From: Acidobacteriota bacterium
GTDB taxonomy: Bacteria > Acidobacteriota > Terriglobia > Terriglobales > Acidobacteriaceae
Direction of reading: 5' to 3'
DNA: 64,000 bases
NCBI GenBank assembly: GCA_013289685.1
Contig: JABCZL010000006.1
Coordinates: forward strand, 62,001 to 126,000
Below, in pieces: positions 38,720 to 47,894 of the stretch. Positions within the stretch are counted from its first letter, which is position 1. The number at the start of each line of letters is the position of its first letter. The position numbers and the translations under genes are program-made. The notes beneath the pieces are model-generated. The model was not told where the DNA came from and did not search any database. It saw only the letters and a program-made list of their open reading frames with translations.

Positions 38720-40012
38720 CTAGGCTGTCCGGGCACCTTTTTGTGCTGCTCCCAGAATGCTGCGCAATCTTTGCCCCACGACGACTTCTTCGCCGGGCTG
38801 GATGGTCATCGAAACCAGTTCGATATGTTTGGCTTCCGGCCGCTCCTTACTGGTTGGATTGGGTTTGCCTTCGCGAACCACTTTCACCAAGCTCGGATTA
38901 TCGGCACCGAGCACTTCGATCACCGGGTCGCCCTCGCGCAGGGCTCGCACGCAGTCGGCAACAGTAAATCCCCATGCGTGCTGATCCCAGGAGATTTTCA
39001 GCGTGGGATAGCGGTTCCCATCGTCGGGAATGTAGATGCTTGTCTCCACACCCGGCACCGTCTCCACCAGCTTCCCGATGCTGCCCACACGCTCGTTCCA
39101 CTCGCGATACAGCTTCTTATCGTCTAGCTTCAGCCATGTTTCGATGGCGGTAAGGCAGCCGATCATTTCTTCTTTCCCAACCTTCATGGGACGGCAAACG
39201 GCTCCCTCGCGCGGGGCGGAGTTCATGATGGCTGCCTCGATCAGATCTTTTCTGCCCAGAAGCACACCGCTGCACTGGGGCCCGCGCAGGCCCTTGCCGC
39301 CGGAGAAGGTGTAAAGGTCAATTCCCATCCGGGCATAGAGCTTGAGATTATCAGCCGGAGGAATACCCGCGGCATCGTCCAGGAGCATTGGCACCTTATG
39401 GTCTTTGGCGATGGCGAGTTCCTTCTGCAGTTCCTCGCCTAGGTGAGTGGTGTAGATCATGACCGTGTTTTGGTTGATGGCGTTAGCGATTTCCTCTGGC
39501 GAATAGGCGAGCACTAGTTTCGCGCCCGTTAGCCGAATCGCGCTATCAAAGGCGCTGCGGCCACCCGACATAACGACTTCATTCTTGAGGCCAGTGGTAT
39601 CGGGAAGCTGCCAGACATACTTGTCGTCGGTGCCAGCCATGCATCCAGCGGTTGCGACGGCCATGGCGCCGGCAGCACCGGAAGTGATCATTCCAGATTC
39701 GGCGCCGGTCAGTTCGGCCAACCGCCGCCCAATCGCGTGCTGCAAGTCGATCATATTCACGAAATACTGCGCGGCTTCGATCTGGGCTTCGCGAACTTCA
39801 GGAAACTCCAGCGAGCCACTGAGGTAGGTCCACGTGCCTCGGCAATTGATGACGGTTTTTACCCCCAGGCGGCTGTAGACATTTTGTCGCGGGTCTTTGC
39901 CTACGGCGGTAGCAGCTTTGGCGTAAAGGTCAGAGACAGCGATCTGGCTCAACAGCGGAGCCGCTGCCACCCACTTCATGAATGACCGACGGCTGGAATT
40001 CGGGGCTTGCAT
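38720..40012 (-). CDS. Tat-exported SelA-fold PLP-dependent enzyme (DgaE-like)
   Basis: 430 residues. A twin-arginine signal (SSRRSFMKWVAAAP) is followed by a type-I-fold PLP domain of the SelA/D-glucosaminate-6-phosphate ammonia-lyase group. MITSGAAGAMAVATAG lies near the cofactor phosphate, DDAAGIPPADN holds the PLP-ring Asp, and TFSGGKGLRGPQCSG the Schiff-base Lys. Such enzymes eliminate ammonia from amino-sugar acids or related substrates. Tat export allows folding with PLP before translocation. ATG 40012 sits eight bases after GGAGG; GTG 40021 is too close. Paralogue at 50100. It is flanked by a bicupin and the triple-Rid gene. Confidence 0.82.
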   Translation of the reverse strand: MQAPNSSRRSFMKWVAAAPLLSQIAVSDLYAKAATAVGKDPRQNVYSRLGVKTVINCRGTWTYLSGSLEFPEVREAQIEAAQYFVNMIDLQHAIGRRLAELTGAESGMITSGAAGAMAVATAGCMAGTDDKYVWQLPDTTGLKNEVVMSGGRSAFDSAIRLTGAKLVLAYSPEEIANAINQNTVMIYTTHLGEELQKELAIAKDHKVPMLLDDAAGIPPADNLKLYARMGIDLYTFSGGKGLRGPQCSGVLLGRKDLIEAAIMNSAPREGAVCRPMKVGKEEMIGCLTAIETWLKLDDKKLYREWNERVGSIGKLVETVPGVETSIYIPDDGNRYPTLKISWDQHAWGFTVADCVRALREGDPVIEVLGADNPSLVKVVREGKPNPTSKERPEAKHIELVSMTIQPGEEVVVGQRLRSILGAAQKGARTA

Positions 40013-40044
40013 TTTCGACACCTCCAGGATTGACGATTAACTAA

Positions 40045-40923
40045 TTACTCTTCATCCTCATGCAGTGGGACGCGCGCTCGAACGGCCAGAATAAATGCTT
40101 TCGCCCTTGGTTTGTTTTGGTTGTAGAAACCGACCGTGCAGTTGGGCCGAAAATAGTAGGCGTCTCCGGCTTTCGCCGGATAACGGCCTTCGACTCCGTC
40201 CATTCCACTGCCCGCCACCATTTCGCCCTGGCCATCGATGACCAGATAGATCTCCTCCGCGAACTCGTGGTGGTGAGGCCAGTTCGTTCCTCCTGGCGCA
40301 AAATCCATCCAGAAAAAACTGTTCATCACGTAGGCTTCATCAATCAGATCTCGCTTGCCGGCGCGCAGTCCGATCAGAAGTTTGTACAAAACAGAGTTTG
40401 GGTGACCGCTGACTGTCTGTTCTTTGGAGTCCTCGAGGTTTGCAACCTTCGGATGTGGCAACGGGACTCCGATTGAAATCGATGGCGGGATTTTGAACCC
40501 CATCACGAGCACACGCAGCGGTTGGTCGGATTGATTTGAAATCGAATGTTTCACACTGGGAGGCAAGTACGTGAAGTCGTACTTGCGCAAAGCTTGCACC
40601 TGATCTTCGAAGTGAAGCATGCCTCCTCCTTCGACGACGAAATAGATCTCCTCCTGCCGGTCGTAGTGTACGGTCTGGCAATCGCCGTGCGCATCCAGAG
40701 TGACTTCCCCGAATCGAGTTACGGTCTGGAGGGATCGATTCTCTTTGTCGCTCTCCCCGAACATCGGCCGGTAGTGGCAAGTCGAAGAACTGAGATCGGC
40801 CTTCGCCTCCGTTAGATCGGGAACGTAGCGATGCAGCCACGTGGGATCGACTGGGTGCTCTTGCGCTCGGAGCCCGGGTGCCAGCACCAGCAACAACAGT
40901 AGCAATTTTTTGATCATTTTCAT
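40045..40923 (-). CDS. Exported bicupin
   Basis: 292 residues, signal peptide 1-20 (LLLLLLVLAPGLRAQ). Two cupin barrels are present: the first with HYDRQEEIYFVVEGGG and PPSVKHSI (complete His/Glu/His set), the second with PHHHEFAEEIYLVIDGQG but RPNCTVGF in place of the final His motif, so its metal site may be incomplete. It could act as a sugar/uronate isomerase, dioxygenase or epimerase; none can be chosen. It lies 16 bases after the cytochrome gene and 32 bases before the PLP gene, so it is in the operon. No strong Shine-Dalgarno at 40923. Confidence 0.8.
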   Translation of the reverse strand: MKMIKKLLLLLLVLAPGLRAQEHPVDPTWLHRYVPDLTEAKADLSSSTCHYRPMFGESDKENRSLQTVTRFGEVTLDAHGDCQTVHYDRQEEIYFVVEGGGMLHFEDQVQALRKYDFTYLPPSVKHSISNQSDQPLRVLVMGFKIPPSISIGVPLPHPKVANLEDSKEQTVSGHPNSVLYKLLIGLRAGKRDLIDEAYVMNSFFWMDFAPGGTNWPHHHEFAEEIYLVIDGQGEMVAGSGMDGVEGRYPAKAGDAYYFRPNCTVGFYNQNKPRAKAFILAVRARVPLHEDEE

Positions 40924-40939
40924 TCAGTTCGGTCGGACT

Positions 40940-41749
40940 TCAATCGTCAGCATGAGGATGAGGCTCCTCGTTCTCCTCCGATGTCCGTGAAGGGATGGCT
41001 CCAGCGCGGGCCTCGCGCAGGATGTAACTGACCAGATCATTAAGCTCGGTGGTGTTCAGGCGCTGCCCATAGTCCACAGGCATGGGCTCTCCAGTTTTCC
41101 TCCCGACTGACGCCAGGCTGGATTTCATGAGCAGGTAAAACCGGCCATCTCCATCCTGCAGCTGCAGTGAGGCGTTGTCTTCATTCCGTACGATGCCGGA
41201 GAATTTTCGACCATCCCGCGCTACGGCGGTCGCTGTTTCCTGCGGGCCTCCGGCCGGATTGAGAATCGCATTGCGAATCTCGCCGGCCTGATGATCCCGA
41301 GCAAACCCTAAGAGACCTTCGGAGATGGACTGTCCATGACTATGACAAGCTGAGCAGCCGGCCTTTCCGAAGAAAAGGTCCAGGCCGCGGGCGGGATCCC
41401 CTTGCATCGCGCCCCCAGCGGAGCTCCCTTGTAAGAATCGCATATAGGCAACGATCCCATGTCTATCTTCCTGGCTCATGTCGGGGAATCCGGGCATTCC
41501 GAGTTCCGGAATCCCATCGTGAATCAGGTTGAGCAGCGCCTGATCTGAGAGCGCCCGCACGGCACTTCGTCGGATGACGTCTGGCGCGTGCTCACCTCCG
41601 AGCCCGTCGAGTCCATGGCACGTCGCGCATCTCAGCTCGAAGACGCTTTTCCCCCTGAGGTCCGGCTGCGCACCTTGGCCAAGCGCAGTGCCGACTGCGC
41701 CTAAAGACAGCAGCACCAATCCGACCATTCGAACGATTCGCCGGGTCAT
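40940..41749 (-). CDS. Exported diheme cytochrome c with Pirellula-type heme-binding domain
   Basis: 269 residues. The signal peptide ends near GTALGQ. Heme site one is CATCHGLDG with axial Met probably in GMPGFPDM. Heme site two is CSACHSHG with Met in EPMPVDYG, and the intervening RKFSGIVRNEDNASLQLQDG is typical of the large heme-binding domain of Planctomycetes/Acidobacteria cytochromes (TIGR02603-like). It probably accepts electrons from the PQQ dehydrogenases encoded nearby and passes them to the respiratory chain. First gene of the minus-strand cytochrome-cupin-PLP-Rid operon. Paralogue at 46056. Confidence 0.88.
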   Translation of the reverse strand: MTRRIVRMVGLVLLSLGAVGTALGQGAQPDLRGKSVFELRCATCHGLDGLGGEHAPDVIRRSAVRALSDQALLNLIHDGIPELGMPGFPDMSQEDRHGIVAYMRFLQGSSAGGAMQGDPARGLDLFFGKAGCSACHSHGQSISEGLLGFARDHQAGEIRNAILNPAGGPQETATAVARDGRKFSGIVRNEDNASLQLQDGDGRFYLLMKSSLASVGRKTGEPMPVDYGQRLNTTELNDLVSYILREARAGAIPSRTSEENEEPHPHADD

Positions 41750-41812
41750 GTATCGCTTCTCATCGCCGCGAACTTCGTATATCACAGAATCCGCTTGACG
41801 CAAATCAAATTA

Positions 41813-41841
41813 TTTCGTTTCATTGGGTTTCGTTTCGTTTT
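41813..41841. promoter_or_regulatory. TTTCGTTTC direct repeats in a divergent promoter region
   Basis: TTTCGTTTC at 41813 and 41828, with an overlapping TTTCGTTTT at 41833, in the 207-base space between the cytochrome (minus) and DUF4380 (plus) genes. Repeated 15-base spacing on an AT-rich patch suggests a regulator site shared by the two operons. Confidence 0.4.
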
Positions 41842-41956
41842 AGAAGCTCGTCGATCAGGGGGCCGGGCAGCCTTTTAAACAAACAGTTGTGTGCGACTCA
41901 AGAATGCTATCGAGCAATGGGGATGTATCATGGCGTGGCGGATGCAAGGTGAGAGC

Positions 41957-43333
41957 ATGATGCGGTGCTGCGCAACGGTTTTGCTCTCCTGCTTCTTGAA
42001 CCTGAACCTTGCTCGCGCCCAGACTACGGGTCAGCCGGTTCAGCCCAATTCCTCTTGTCACATCGAGGCTACGAATTACAAGGGTTGGAGCGCCCAGCAA
42101 CTTTCCAACCGCTGGCTAAAGCTGGAAGTCGTTCCCCAGAATGGCGGACGCCTCATGCAGGTGATTTTTGCGGGCCATCCGTTTCTCTTCGTGAATCCGG
42201 AGTACGCAGGAAAATATCTGCCGCCCGACCCCTCCCGCTGGTTCAACTATGGCGGCGACAAGCTCTGGCTGCTACCTGAGGGAAACGACGATGAGCAGCA
42301 TTGGGTGGGCAATTCCGATTTGATCGATGACGGGCCCTACGCCTTTCGAAAGGTTTCGGAAGGACGGGAATGCGAGATCGAACTGACCGGCCCCGCCGAT
42401 CCGCAGACTGGAATTCAAATCCGGCGCACGATTCACCTGGACGCCGATTCCCCACGAATCCGTTTTCACGCCACGATGCGGAACACGACGGGCCATGTCA
42501 TCGAGTGGTCCATGCAATCCGTTTCGCAGTACGATACTGCCGACCCAGCCACTCCCTCACACGCCAACCGAAATTTCTGGACATTCACTCCGGCGAATCC
42601 GTCCAGTAGTTATCTCAACCGCTACCACGTGCGGTTCGGTCCGGCAGAAAATCCAGCGGTTTCAGTCAGGAACGACGGTCTCTTCGCGTTGCATTATGTG
42701 CACATGGCCGCGGAATTGTGGCTGGACTCGACGCCTGGCTGGCTGGCAGTGGTGGACAGCAGCAGCCGCTATGCCATGGTCGAGCGCTTCCGTTACGAAA
42801 AGAACGAAACGTATCCCGGTAAAGCATCGGTTATTTTTTGGACGAACGGCCCCGAGGCAAGGCTGAATTCCGAGGGCGAGCTTTCGCTGACTTCCGGAGG
42901 CGATGGAACGCCTCGGTATTTGGAAGCCGAGATCAATAGCCCTCTCGTGCAGTTGCGACCGGGCGAAAGTCGCGATCTCGACACAGAGTGGTTCCCGACT
43001 CGCGCTGGGAGCGAGTTCCACGGCGTGAACGATGCGGGCATAGTGGTGCGATCTCTTCAAGCGATTCTCTTGGAGAGTGGCCGCATCCGGCTCTCGGGTT
43101 CCTTTGGAGTATTTTTCACGGGACGCCTTGTCGCGCACCTCTACAACCAACACGGTGCGAGTTTTGGAACCATGCCGCTGACCCAGGTCGACCCAGCTGA
43201 TCTCGTTGTGCTGGACACGGAGTTGACACCTGCTGCCAAGCCCGCCCGGATCTCGCTTCATCTGGAAGATGAGAATGGTCTCGACCGCGGTTCTCTGCAG
43301 GAAGTTGGAGTTAGCGCGGTCGAAGCCCACTGA
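41957..43333 (+). CDS. Exported DUF4380-like, aldose-epimerase-fold protein
   Basis: 458 residues. A signal peptide (MMRCCATVLLSCFLNLNLARAQ) and then a galactose-mutarotase-like beta-sandwich: LEVVPQNGGRLMQVIF, WFNYGGDKLWLLPEG, RIRFHATMRNTTGHVIEW. These are the hallmarks of DUF4380 proteins, which are found with sugar-catabolic genes and resemble aldose 1-epimerases or rhamnose-processing proteins without shown activity. A mutarotase role before dehydrogenation is possible. AAGGTGAGA precedes the ATG. The next gene starts one base after its stop, so the pair is an operon. Confidence 0.75.
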   Translation: MMRCCATVLLSCFLNLNLARAQTTGQPVQPNSSCHIEATNYKGWSAQQLSNRWLKLEVVPQNGGRLMQVIFAGHPFLFVNPEYAGKYLPPDPSRWFNYGGDKLWLLPEGNDDEQHWVGNSDLIDDGPYAFRKVSEGRECEIELTGPADPQTGIQIRRTIHLDADSPRIRFHATMRNTTGHVIEWSMQSVSQYDTADPATPSHANRNFWTFTPANPSSSYLNRYHVRFGPAENPAVSVRNDGLFALHYVHMAAELWLDSTPGWLAVVDSSSRYAMVERFRYEKNETYPGKASVIFWTNGPEARLNSEGELSLTSGGDGTPRYLEAEINSPLVQLRPGESRDLDTEWFPTRAGSEFHGVNDAGIVVRSLQAILLESGRIRLSGSFGVFFTGRLVAHLYNQHGASFGTMPLTQVDPADLVVLDTELTPAAKPARISLHLEDENGLDRGSLQEVGVSAVEAH

Positions 43334-43334
43334 C

Positions 43335-44975
43335 ATGACATCATTCAGTAAAAAGTTCGCCATAGTCTCTTTGGCAGTTTTCTGGTCCTTGGGTTCCGCC
43401 GCAGGACAACAGGGGCAAGCTCCCGTGGTTGCCGATGTGAACGTGAGCGCCGACGATCTGCTCACACAGCCTCCCGGCGCCAACTGGACTTCCTATAACG
43501 GCGACTACACCGGGCGTCGCTACAGCAGCTTGCACGAAATCACGCCGACGAATGTCGCGCGGCTTCGTGCAGCGTGGATCTTCCATCCTTCCAACTCCGA
43601 GCGACTGGAAGTGACGCCGGTGGTCGTCAGAGGCGTAATGTATGTCACTTCCGCCAACAATGCATGGGCGCTCGATGCACGGACCGGCCGGATTATTTGG
43701 CATCACGAGCGCCCGGTGAGCACCGGGTTGCTCGACGATGCTGCGGCTCATCACAACCGCGGAGTTGGTGTCTGGAAGAACTTCGTCTACATGGAAACCG
43801 ACGACGCCCACTTGCTTTGTCTCGACGCGCGCACGGGGCACCTGTTATGGGATGTCACCTACGCCGACAAGGCCAAACAGTATGGCGCCACCAGCGCTCC
43901 GCTGGTGGTCAAAGACGAAGTGATCGTCGGGACCTCCGGTGGCGACTCCGGTGTGCGCGGTTTCCTGGCCGCTTACGACGCCGCGACCGGCAGCCTGAAA
44001 TGGCGATTCTGGACGATTCCCGCTCCGGGAGAATTCGGCTCTTCCAGTTGGCCGGGCGATTCCTACCTCCACGGCGGTGGAACAACGTGGATGCCCGGTA
44101 CCTACGACCCCAAACTCGATACGCTGTACTGGACAACCAGCAACGCGGCTCCGGATTTCGTGGGTGATTCCCGTCCCGGTGACGACCTGTACACAGCCTG
44201 CGTCCTGGCGTTGAACGCCACCACTGGGGCGCTGAAGTGGTACTTTCAGTTCACTCCTCACGACCTGTATGACTACGACGCCAATGAAACACCAGTCCTG
44301 TTGAGTACCAAAGTGAATGGCCAAACCCGTGATTTGCTGGTGCAAGCCAACCGCAACGGGTTCCTTTATGTTCTCGACCGGACAGACGGGAAGTTCCTCA
44401 AGGCGACTCCGTTTGTTGAGAAACTAAACTGGGCGAAAGGAATCGACGCCTCCGGTCGCCCCGGATTGTCGGGCCGAATACCGACCGCGTCGGGTACTGA
44501 CATTTGTCCGAGCATCGACGGAGCCACGAATTGGTTCTCGCCTTCTTACAACCCCGATACAGGATTTTTCTATGTCATGGCGCTTGAGAGTTGCAGTGTC
44601 TTCTTTTCTCGCTCACAACCATTCACGCCTGGCGAAACCTACTACGGTACAGGAACAAAGCAGGCAACCGATGACCACGCTCAGAAGATTCTGCTGGCGT
44701 ACTCCGTGCCCGAAGGGAAAATCGTCTGGCGCTATCCCCAGGTCGGCCGCGGAAACTCCTGGGGCGGGACGCTCACAACAGCCGGAGATTTACTCTTCTT
44801 CGCAAATGATACCGGAGGATTTGAAGCGGTTGAGGCGCGAACCGGCCATTCCCTCTGGCAATTCAATACGGGCCAGAGCTTCCGTGCGTCGCCGATGAGT
44901 TACGCGGTCGACGGAAAACAGTACGTCGCCATCGCCGCAGGAAGCGACATTATCAGCTTCTCGCTTCCTCATTAG
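43335..44975 (+). CDS. PQQ-dependent quinoprotein dehydrogenase (copy A)
   Basis: 546 residues, signal peptide 1-24 (ending GSAAGQ). An eight-bladed propeller of the PQQ alcohol/glucose-type dehydrogenases: NWTSYNGDYTGRRYSSL at the entry blade, ATSAPLVVKDEVIVG, and FTPHDLYDYDANETPVLL with the probable catalytic-base Asp. WxxG-type blade motifs (GALKWYFQFTPHDL, GSLKWRFWTIP) recur. It oxidises an alcohol or sugar hemiacetal in the periplasm, reducing PQQ. The likely electron acceptor is cytochrome c from 40940 or 46056. It lacks its own fused cytochrome domain. It is 1 base after the DUF4380 stop. Paralogue at 47895. Confidence 0.9.
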   Translation: MTSFSKKFAIVSLAVFWSLGSAAGQQGQAPVVADVNVSADDLLTQPPGANWTSYNGDYTGRRYSSLHEITPTNVARLRAAWIFHPSNSERLEVTPVVVRGVMYVTSANNAWALDARTGRIIWHHERPVSTGLLDDAAAHHNRGVGVWKNFVYMETDDAHLLCLDARTGHLLWDVTYADKAKQYGATSAPLVVKDEVIVGTSGGDSGVRGFLAAYDAATGSLKWRFWTIPAPGEFGSSSWPGDSYLHGGGTTWMPGTYDPKLDTLYWTTSNAAPDFVGDSRPGDDLYTACVLALNATTGALKWYFQFTPHDLYDYDANETPVLLSTKVNGQTRDLLVQANRNGFLYVLDRTDGKFLKATPFVEKLNWAKGIDASGRPGLSGRIPTASGTDICPSIDGATNWFSPSYNPDTGFFYVMALESCSVFFSRSQPFTPGETYYGTGTKQATDDHAQKILLAYSVPEGKIVWRYPQVGRGNSWGGTLTTAGDLLFFANDTGGFEAVEARTGHSLWQFNTGQSFRASPMSYAVDGKQYVAIAAGSDIISFSLPH

Positions 44976-45010
44976 AAAACTATCGTGCAATCGCCGCTGG
45001 CGAACCTTAC

Positions 45011-45985
45011 TCAATAGGGTACGAAGCCTAGCGTCTTCATCTCCAGTCGGTACACCGATGTCGTGGCCGTGATGTAGAGCGTGCGATAGTCCTTATCGCC
45101 CCAGTTCAAATTCGCCGGCTGCTCCGGCATGACGATGGTTCCAAGATGGTTTCCCTTGGCGTCCCAGACCCATATGCCCTTCGGCCCGGTGACAAAGAGG
45201 TTACCGTTCTTATCAACCTTCATTCCATCGGGTACGCCATCGCCCTTTCCACCCGGCTCCTCGCCGAAGATGCGCCCGTTGATCAGGCCTCCATCGGCGG
45301 CGACGTCGTACACGCGGATGTTTCTCTTCTCGCTATCGTCGACATAGAAGCGCTTGCCATCCGGCGAAAATGCGAGACCGTTCGGCTGCGTGAGATCCTT
45401 GGTGAGTAACTTCAAATTGCCTTTATCGTCCAGCCGGTAGACGCCCTGAAACGGGATCTCCTGTTTCTCTCCGGCAACCAGATCCATGTTCGGATCGGTG
45501 AAATACAGGGCGCCATCCGGACCAAGGACAACATCGTTTGGACTATTTAACTTCTTCCCGTCGAAATGATCCGCCAGGATGCTGTATTTCCCGTCGGGAG
45601 TCACCGCGATGATGGCACGCAACACGCTGGCGCAGTCGATCAGCCGATGCTGGCGGTCGAACGTGTTGCCATCAGGATCGCCGAGCGCAATCAGTTCCTC
45701 CTTCTTGCCATCGGGATAGAGCCGGAAAATCTTGTTAATCGTCTCGTCACTCACGTAGAGGAATCCCGCCTCGTCCCACACCGGGCCTTCGGTAAAACCG
45801 AAGCCCGTGCCCACGACAGTGAGCTTGGCGTTGTGATCCACCAGATTCCAGAACTGGGGCGATTCGGCTTGCAGCTGAAAGTCGCGAGGCGCGCGTGGGT
45901 TAGCCAGAACACCGGACGCCCCAACCGCAAGCAGCAGTGAGGTCGCGATAACCAAGGTTTGCAAGATCTTCATGCGGCGGTTCAT
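45011..45985 (-). CDS. Exported SMP-30/gluconolactonase-like lactonase
   Basis: 324 residues, signal peptide ending near GVLANP. A six-bladed SMP-30/LRE propeller: EGPVWDEAGFLYVSDE (metal Glu), LNSPNDVVLGPDGALYFTDP (metal Asn/Asp) and PNGLAFSPDGKRFYVDDS (metal Asp). Such enzymes open aldono-lactones to aldonic acids using a divalent metal. Placed between two PQQ dehydrogenases, the substrate is probably the lactone they produce. It is the second gene of a minus-strand pair with the cytochrome at 46056 and is convergent with the PQQ gene. Confidence 0.88.
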   Translation of the reverse strand: MNRRMKILQTLVIATSLLLAVGASGVLANPRAPRDFQLQAESPQFWNLVDHNAKLTVVGTGFGFTEGPVWDEAGFLYVSDETINKIFRLYPDGKKEELIALGDPDGNTFDRQHRLIDCASVLRAIIAVTPDGKYSILADHFDGKKLNSPNDVVLGPDGALYFTDPNMDLVAGEKQEIPFQGVYRLDDKGNLKLLTKDLTQPNGLAFSPDGKRFYVDDSEKRNIRVYDVAADGGLINGRIFGEEPGGKGDGVPDGMKVDKNGNLFVTGPKGIWVWDAKGNHLGTIVMPEQPANLNWGDKDYRTLYITATTSVYRLEMKTLGFVPY

Positions 45986-46055
45986 GGGGATGCCTTTCTT
46001 CTAACCGAATGCAGGTCATTTAGCGGTCATCCAAACTTGAAGGCACGAGCTGCGA

Positions 46056-46931
46056 CTATTCCGGTTCGAACGCCTCGATTGGAGCTTTCGACTCGCGGCT
46101 GCTGGCGTGGGCGACCCGCATCAGATAGCTCACGACATCGTTCAAATCATCGTGGCTCAAAGTGGAATCATAGTCGGAGGGCATCAGAGACTGTGAACTG
46201 TCCAGCCTTTCGATGTCGGACTTGGCCACAAAGAAAAACGTCCCGTCCAGCGCCTGCAACTGCAGAGAGAAATTGTCTTCATTGCGAATTCGCCCAGAAT
46301 ATTTCTCACCGGTGCGAGTCATCGCGGTTACTAATCGCGCCAGCCGGTCGCCATTCGAAGTGGGGGCGGTGATCGCGCTCCGAATCTGGTCGACACCACG
46401 ATTGCCCGCGTACCCAGATAAGTCGGAGGCGATAAAGCCGCCTTTGCCAGATATCATATGGCAGCCCGAACATCCTGCCTTGCCGAAGAAAACGGTCTCT
46501 CCGCGAATTGGATCACCAGGCAGCTTGGGCGTTCGCTTTCTCCCTTGAAGAGTACGCAGGTACGCGACGATTGCCTCCACATCAGAATGTTCGAGTGAAT
46601 GAAAGGCGGGCATTCCAGTGCCAGGAACGCCATTCTCGATGATGTGGGAGGTCTGCGCATCGGAGAGCCGCTGCACACTTGCCCGTTCCGCGATATTGGG
46701 CGCGCGTTCGCTGCCCCTTCCGTCCAGGCCGTGACAGTTAGCGCAGTTCGACGCGAAAACCTGCTTGCCCCGCGGTGAATCCAGCTTGACGTTTTTCTTT
46801 GGGAGATTTTGCGGTGAGGTCTGTGACCAGGCAGCGAGGCCACTAGAGGCCCACACAGCCGTCAGCACCAGCGCGAACTGTACCGCGCAAATGCCCGACA
46901 TAAACGGTGCGGTACTTATCGTACGTTTCAT
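46056..46931 (-). CDS. Exported diheme cytochrome c (copy B)
   Basis: 291 residues, signal ending near AAWSQ. Heme motifs CANCHGLDG and CSGCHMISG; axial Met candidates in GTGMPAFHS and SLMPSDYD; EKYSGRIRNEDNFSLQLQALDG is the same middle block as in the cytochrome at 40940. It is probably the electron carrier for PQQ dehydrogenase B and cotranscribed with the lactonase. GGGAAGAGAG precedes the ATG. Divergent from the RraA-like gene at 47025 across 93 bases. Confidence 0.88.
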   Translation of the reverse strand: MKRTISTAPFMSGICAVQFALVLTAVWASSGLAAWSQTSPQNLPKKNVKLDSPRGKQVFASNCANCHGLDGRGSERAPNIAERASVQRLSDAQTSHIIENGVPGTGMPAFHSLEHSDVEAIVAYLRTLQGRKRTPKLPGDPIRGETVFFGKAGCSGCHMISGKGGFIASDLSGYAGNRGVDQIRSAITAPTSNGDRLARLVTAMTRTGEKYSGRIRNEDNFSLQLQALDGTFFFVAKSDIERLDSSQSLMPSDYDSTLSHDDLNDVVSYLMRVAHASSRESKAPIEAFEPE

Positions 46932-47024
46932 CTCTCTTCCCGTTCGCCATCAATGGATTGACTCTTCCGCGCGACGGAAATCCATGTTAGAGTCCGCGCA
47001 CATATATACATCCTGGAGGACGAA

Positions 47025-47807
47025 ATGAACAAGTTTCGCCGCTTTGCGAAATCCCACAATGTTGCAGTATCTGTTCTGTCCCTCGCCACGTTGTGTGCCA
47101 TCTTCTACGGAGCCGAACGCCTGCGCGCGCAGTCCAGCGGGACCACCGCAGCGCAGTCCGACAGCGCTTTAATTGCAGATTTTCGTCGCGTCGAAGTGGC
47201 GTCGGTCTCGGATGCGCTCGAACAACTGACCGGCAAGCGCATGTACTTGAGTCACCGCATGCAACCCATCTTCACCACAAAGTTTGCCGGCTTTGCGCGA
47301 ACGGTCCAACTGAAGAAGGACGAAGGAAACACTGATCCCACTGCTTTGAACGGCATGCTGGCGGCCATCGATCAGGGCTCTACTGATGCTGTTTACGTGA
47401 TGGTGGTCGAGGACGGCGAGAACATCGCAGGCATGGGCGGGCTCATGGGCACGGCCATGGCGGCGCGCGGGTACGCTGGCGCCGTGATCGATGGCGGAGT
47501 GCGCGACGTGGCTTATTTGCGCAAGATCGGATTCCCGGTTTACGCGACTGGCATCGTTCCATCCACTTCCGTGCATCACTATCGCTTCGCTGGATCCCAG
47601 ATTCCGGTGGTCTGCGACGGTGTAACCGTCAATTCAGGCGATATCGTCGCCGCAGACAGCGACGGGGTGGTCGTGGTGCCGAGGGCCAGAGCCCAGGAAG
47701 TGTTAACCCTCGCGCAACAAATGGATTTCAAGGAGCACTCGATGTATCCCGTGATCGAACAGATGAAATCGATCGTAGAAGCGGTCAAGAAGTTTGGCAG
47801 ACTGTAG
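47025..47807 (+). CDS. Exported or membrane-anchored RraA-family aldolase-like protein
   Basis: 260 residues. An N-terminal hydrophobic segment (about 14-33) is a signal or anchor, unusual for the normally cytoplasmic RraA fold. Family motifs are kept: ASVSDALEQLTGK, GGLMGTAMAARGYAGAVIDG and GGVRDVAYLRKIGFPVYATG, with the Mg/substrate Arg-Asp of GGVRD. RraA-like HMG/CHA aldolases cleave 2-keto acids to pyruvate and an aldehyde or decarboxylate oxaloacetate, so it could cleave a 2-keto-3-deoxy-aldonate. GGAGGACGAA precedes the ATG. It heads a five-gene run to the MFS gene. Confidence 0.82.
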   Translation: MNKFRRFAKSHNVAVSVLSLATLCAIFYGAERLRAQSSGTTAAQSDSALIADFRRVEVASVSDALEQLTGKRMYLSHRMQPIFTTKFAGFARTVQLKKDEGNTDPTALNGMLAAIDQGSTDAVYVMVVEDGENIAGMGGLMGTAMAARGYAGAVIDGGVRDVAYLRKIGFPVYATGIVPSTSVHHYRFAGSQIPVVCDGVTVNSGDIVAADSDGVVVVPRARAQEVLTLAQQMDFKEHSMYPVIEQMKSIVEAVKKFGRL

Positions 47808-47821
47808 CTAATGAAGTCCAT

Positions 47822-47850
47822 TTGTGCAAAACTGATTTTCGTTGGATAAT
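47822..47850 (+). promoter_or_regulatory. Possible promoter for PQQ dehydrogenase B
   Basis: TTGTGC (47822-47827) and GATAAT (47845-47850) with a 17-base spacer, 45 bases before the ATG at 47895. The -10 is good, the -35 only half-matches. Confidence 0.35.
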
Positions 47851-47894
47851 CTGCACTTTCATTTTGTGGGCCGCGACGCGGCAGGACTCATTAC

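Noticed and set aside
44991-45003. Terminator TCGCC-GCT-GGCGA between convergent PQQ and lactonase genes
   Set aside because: Only five base pairs with a three-base loop and no T-tract; too weak to call.
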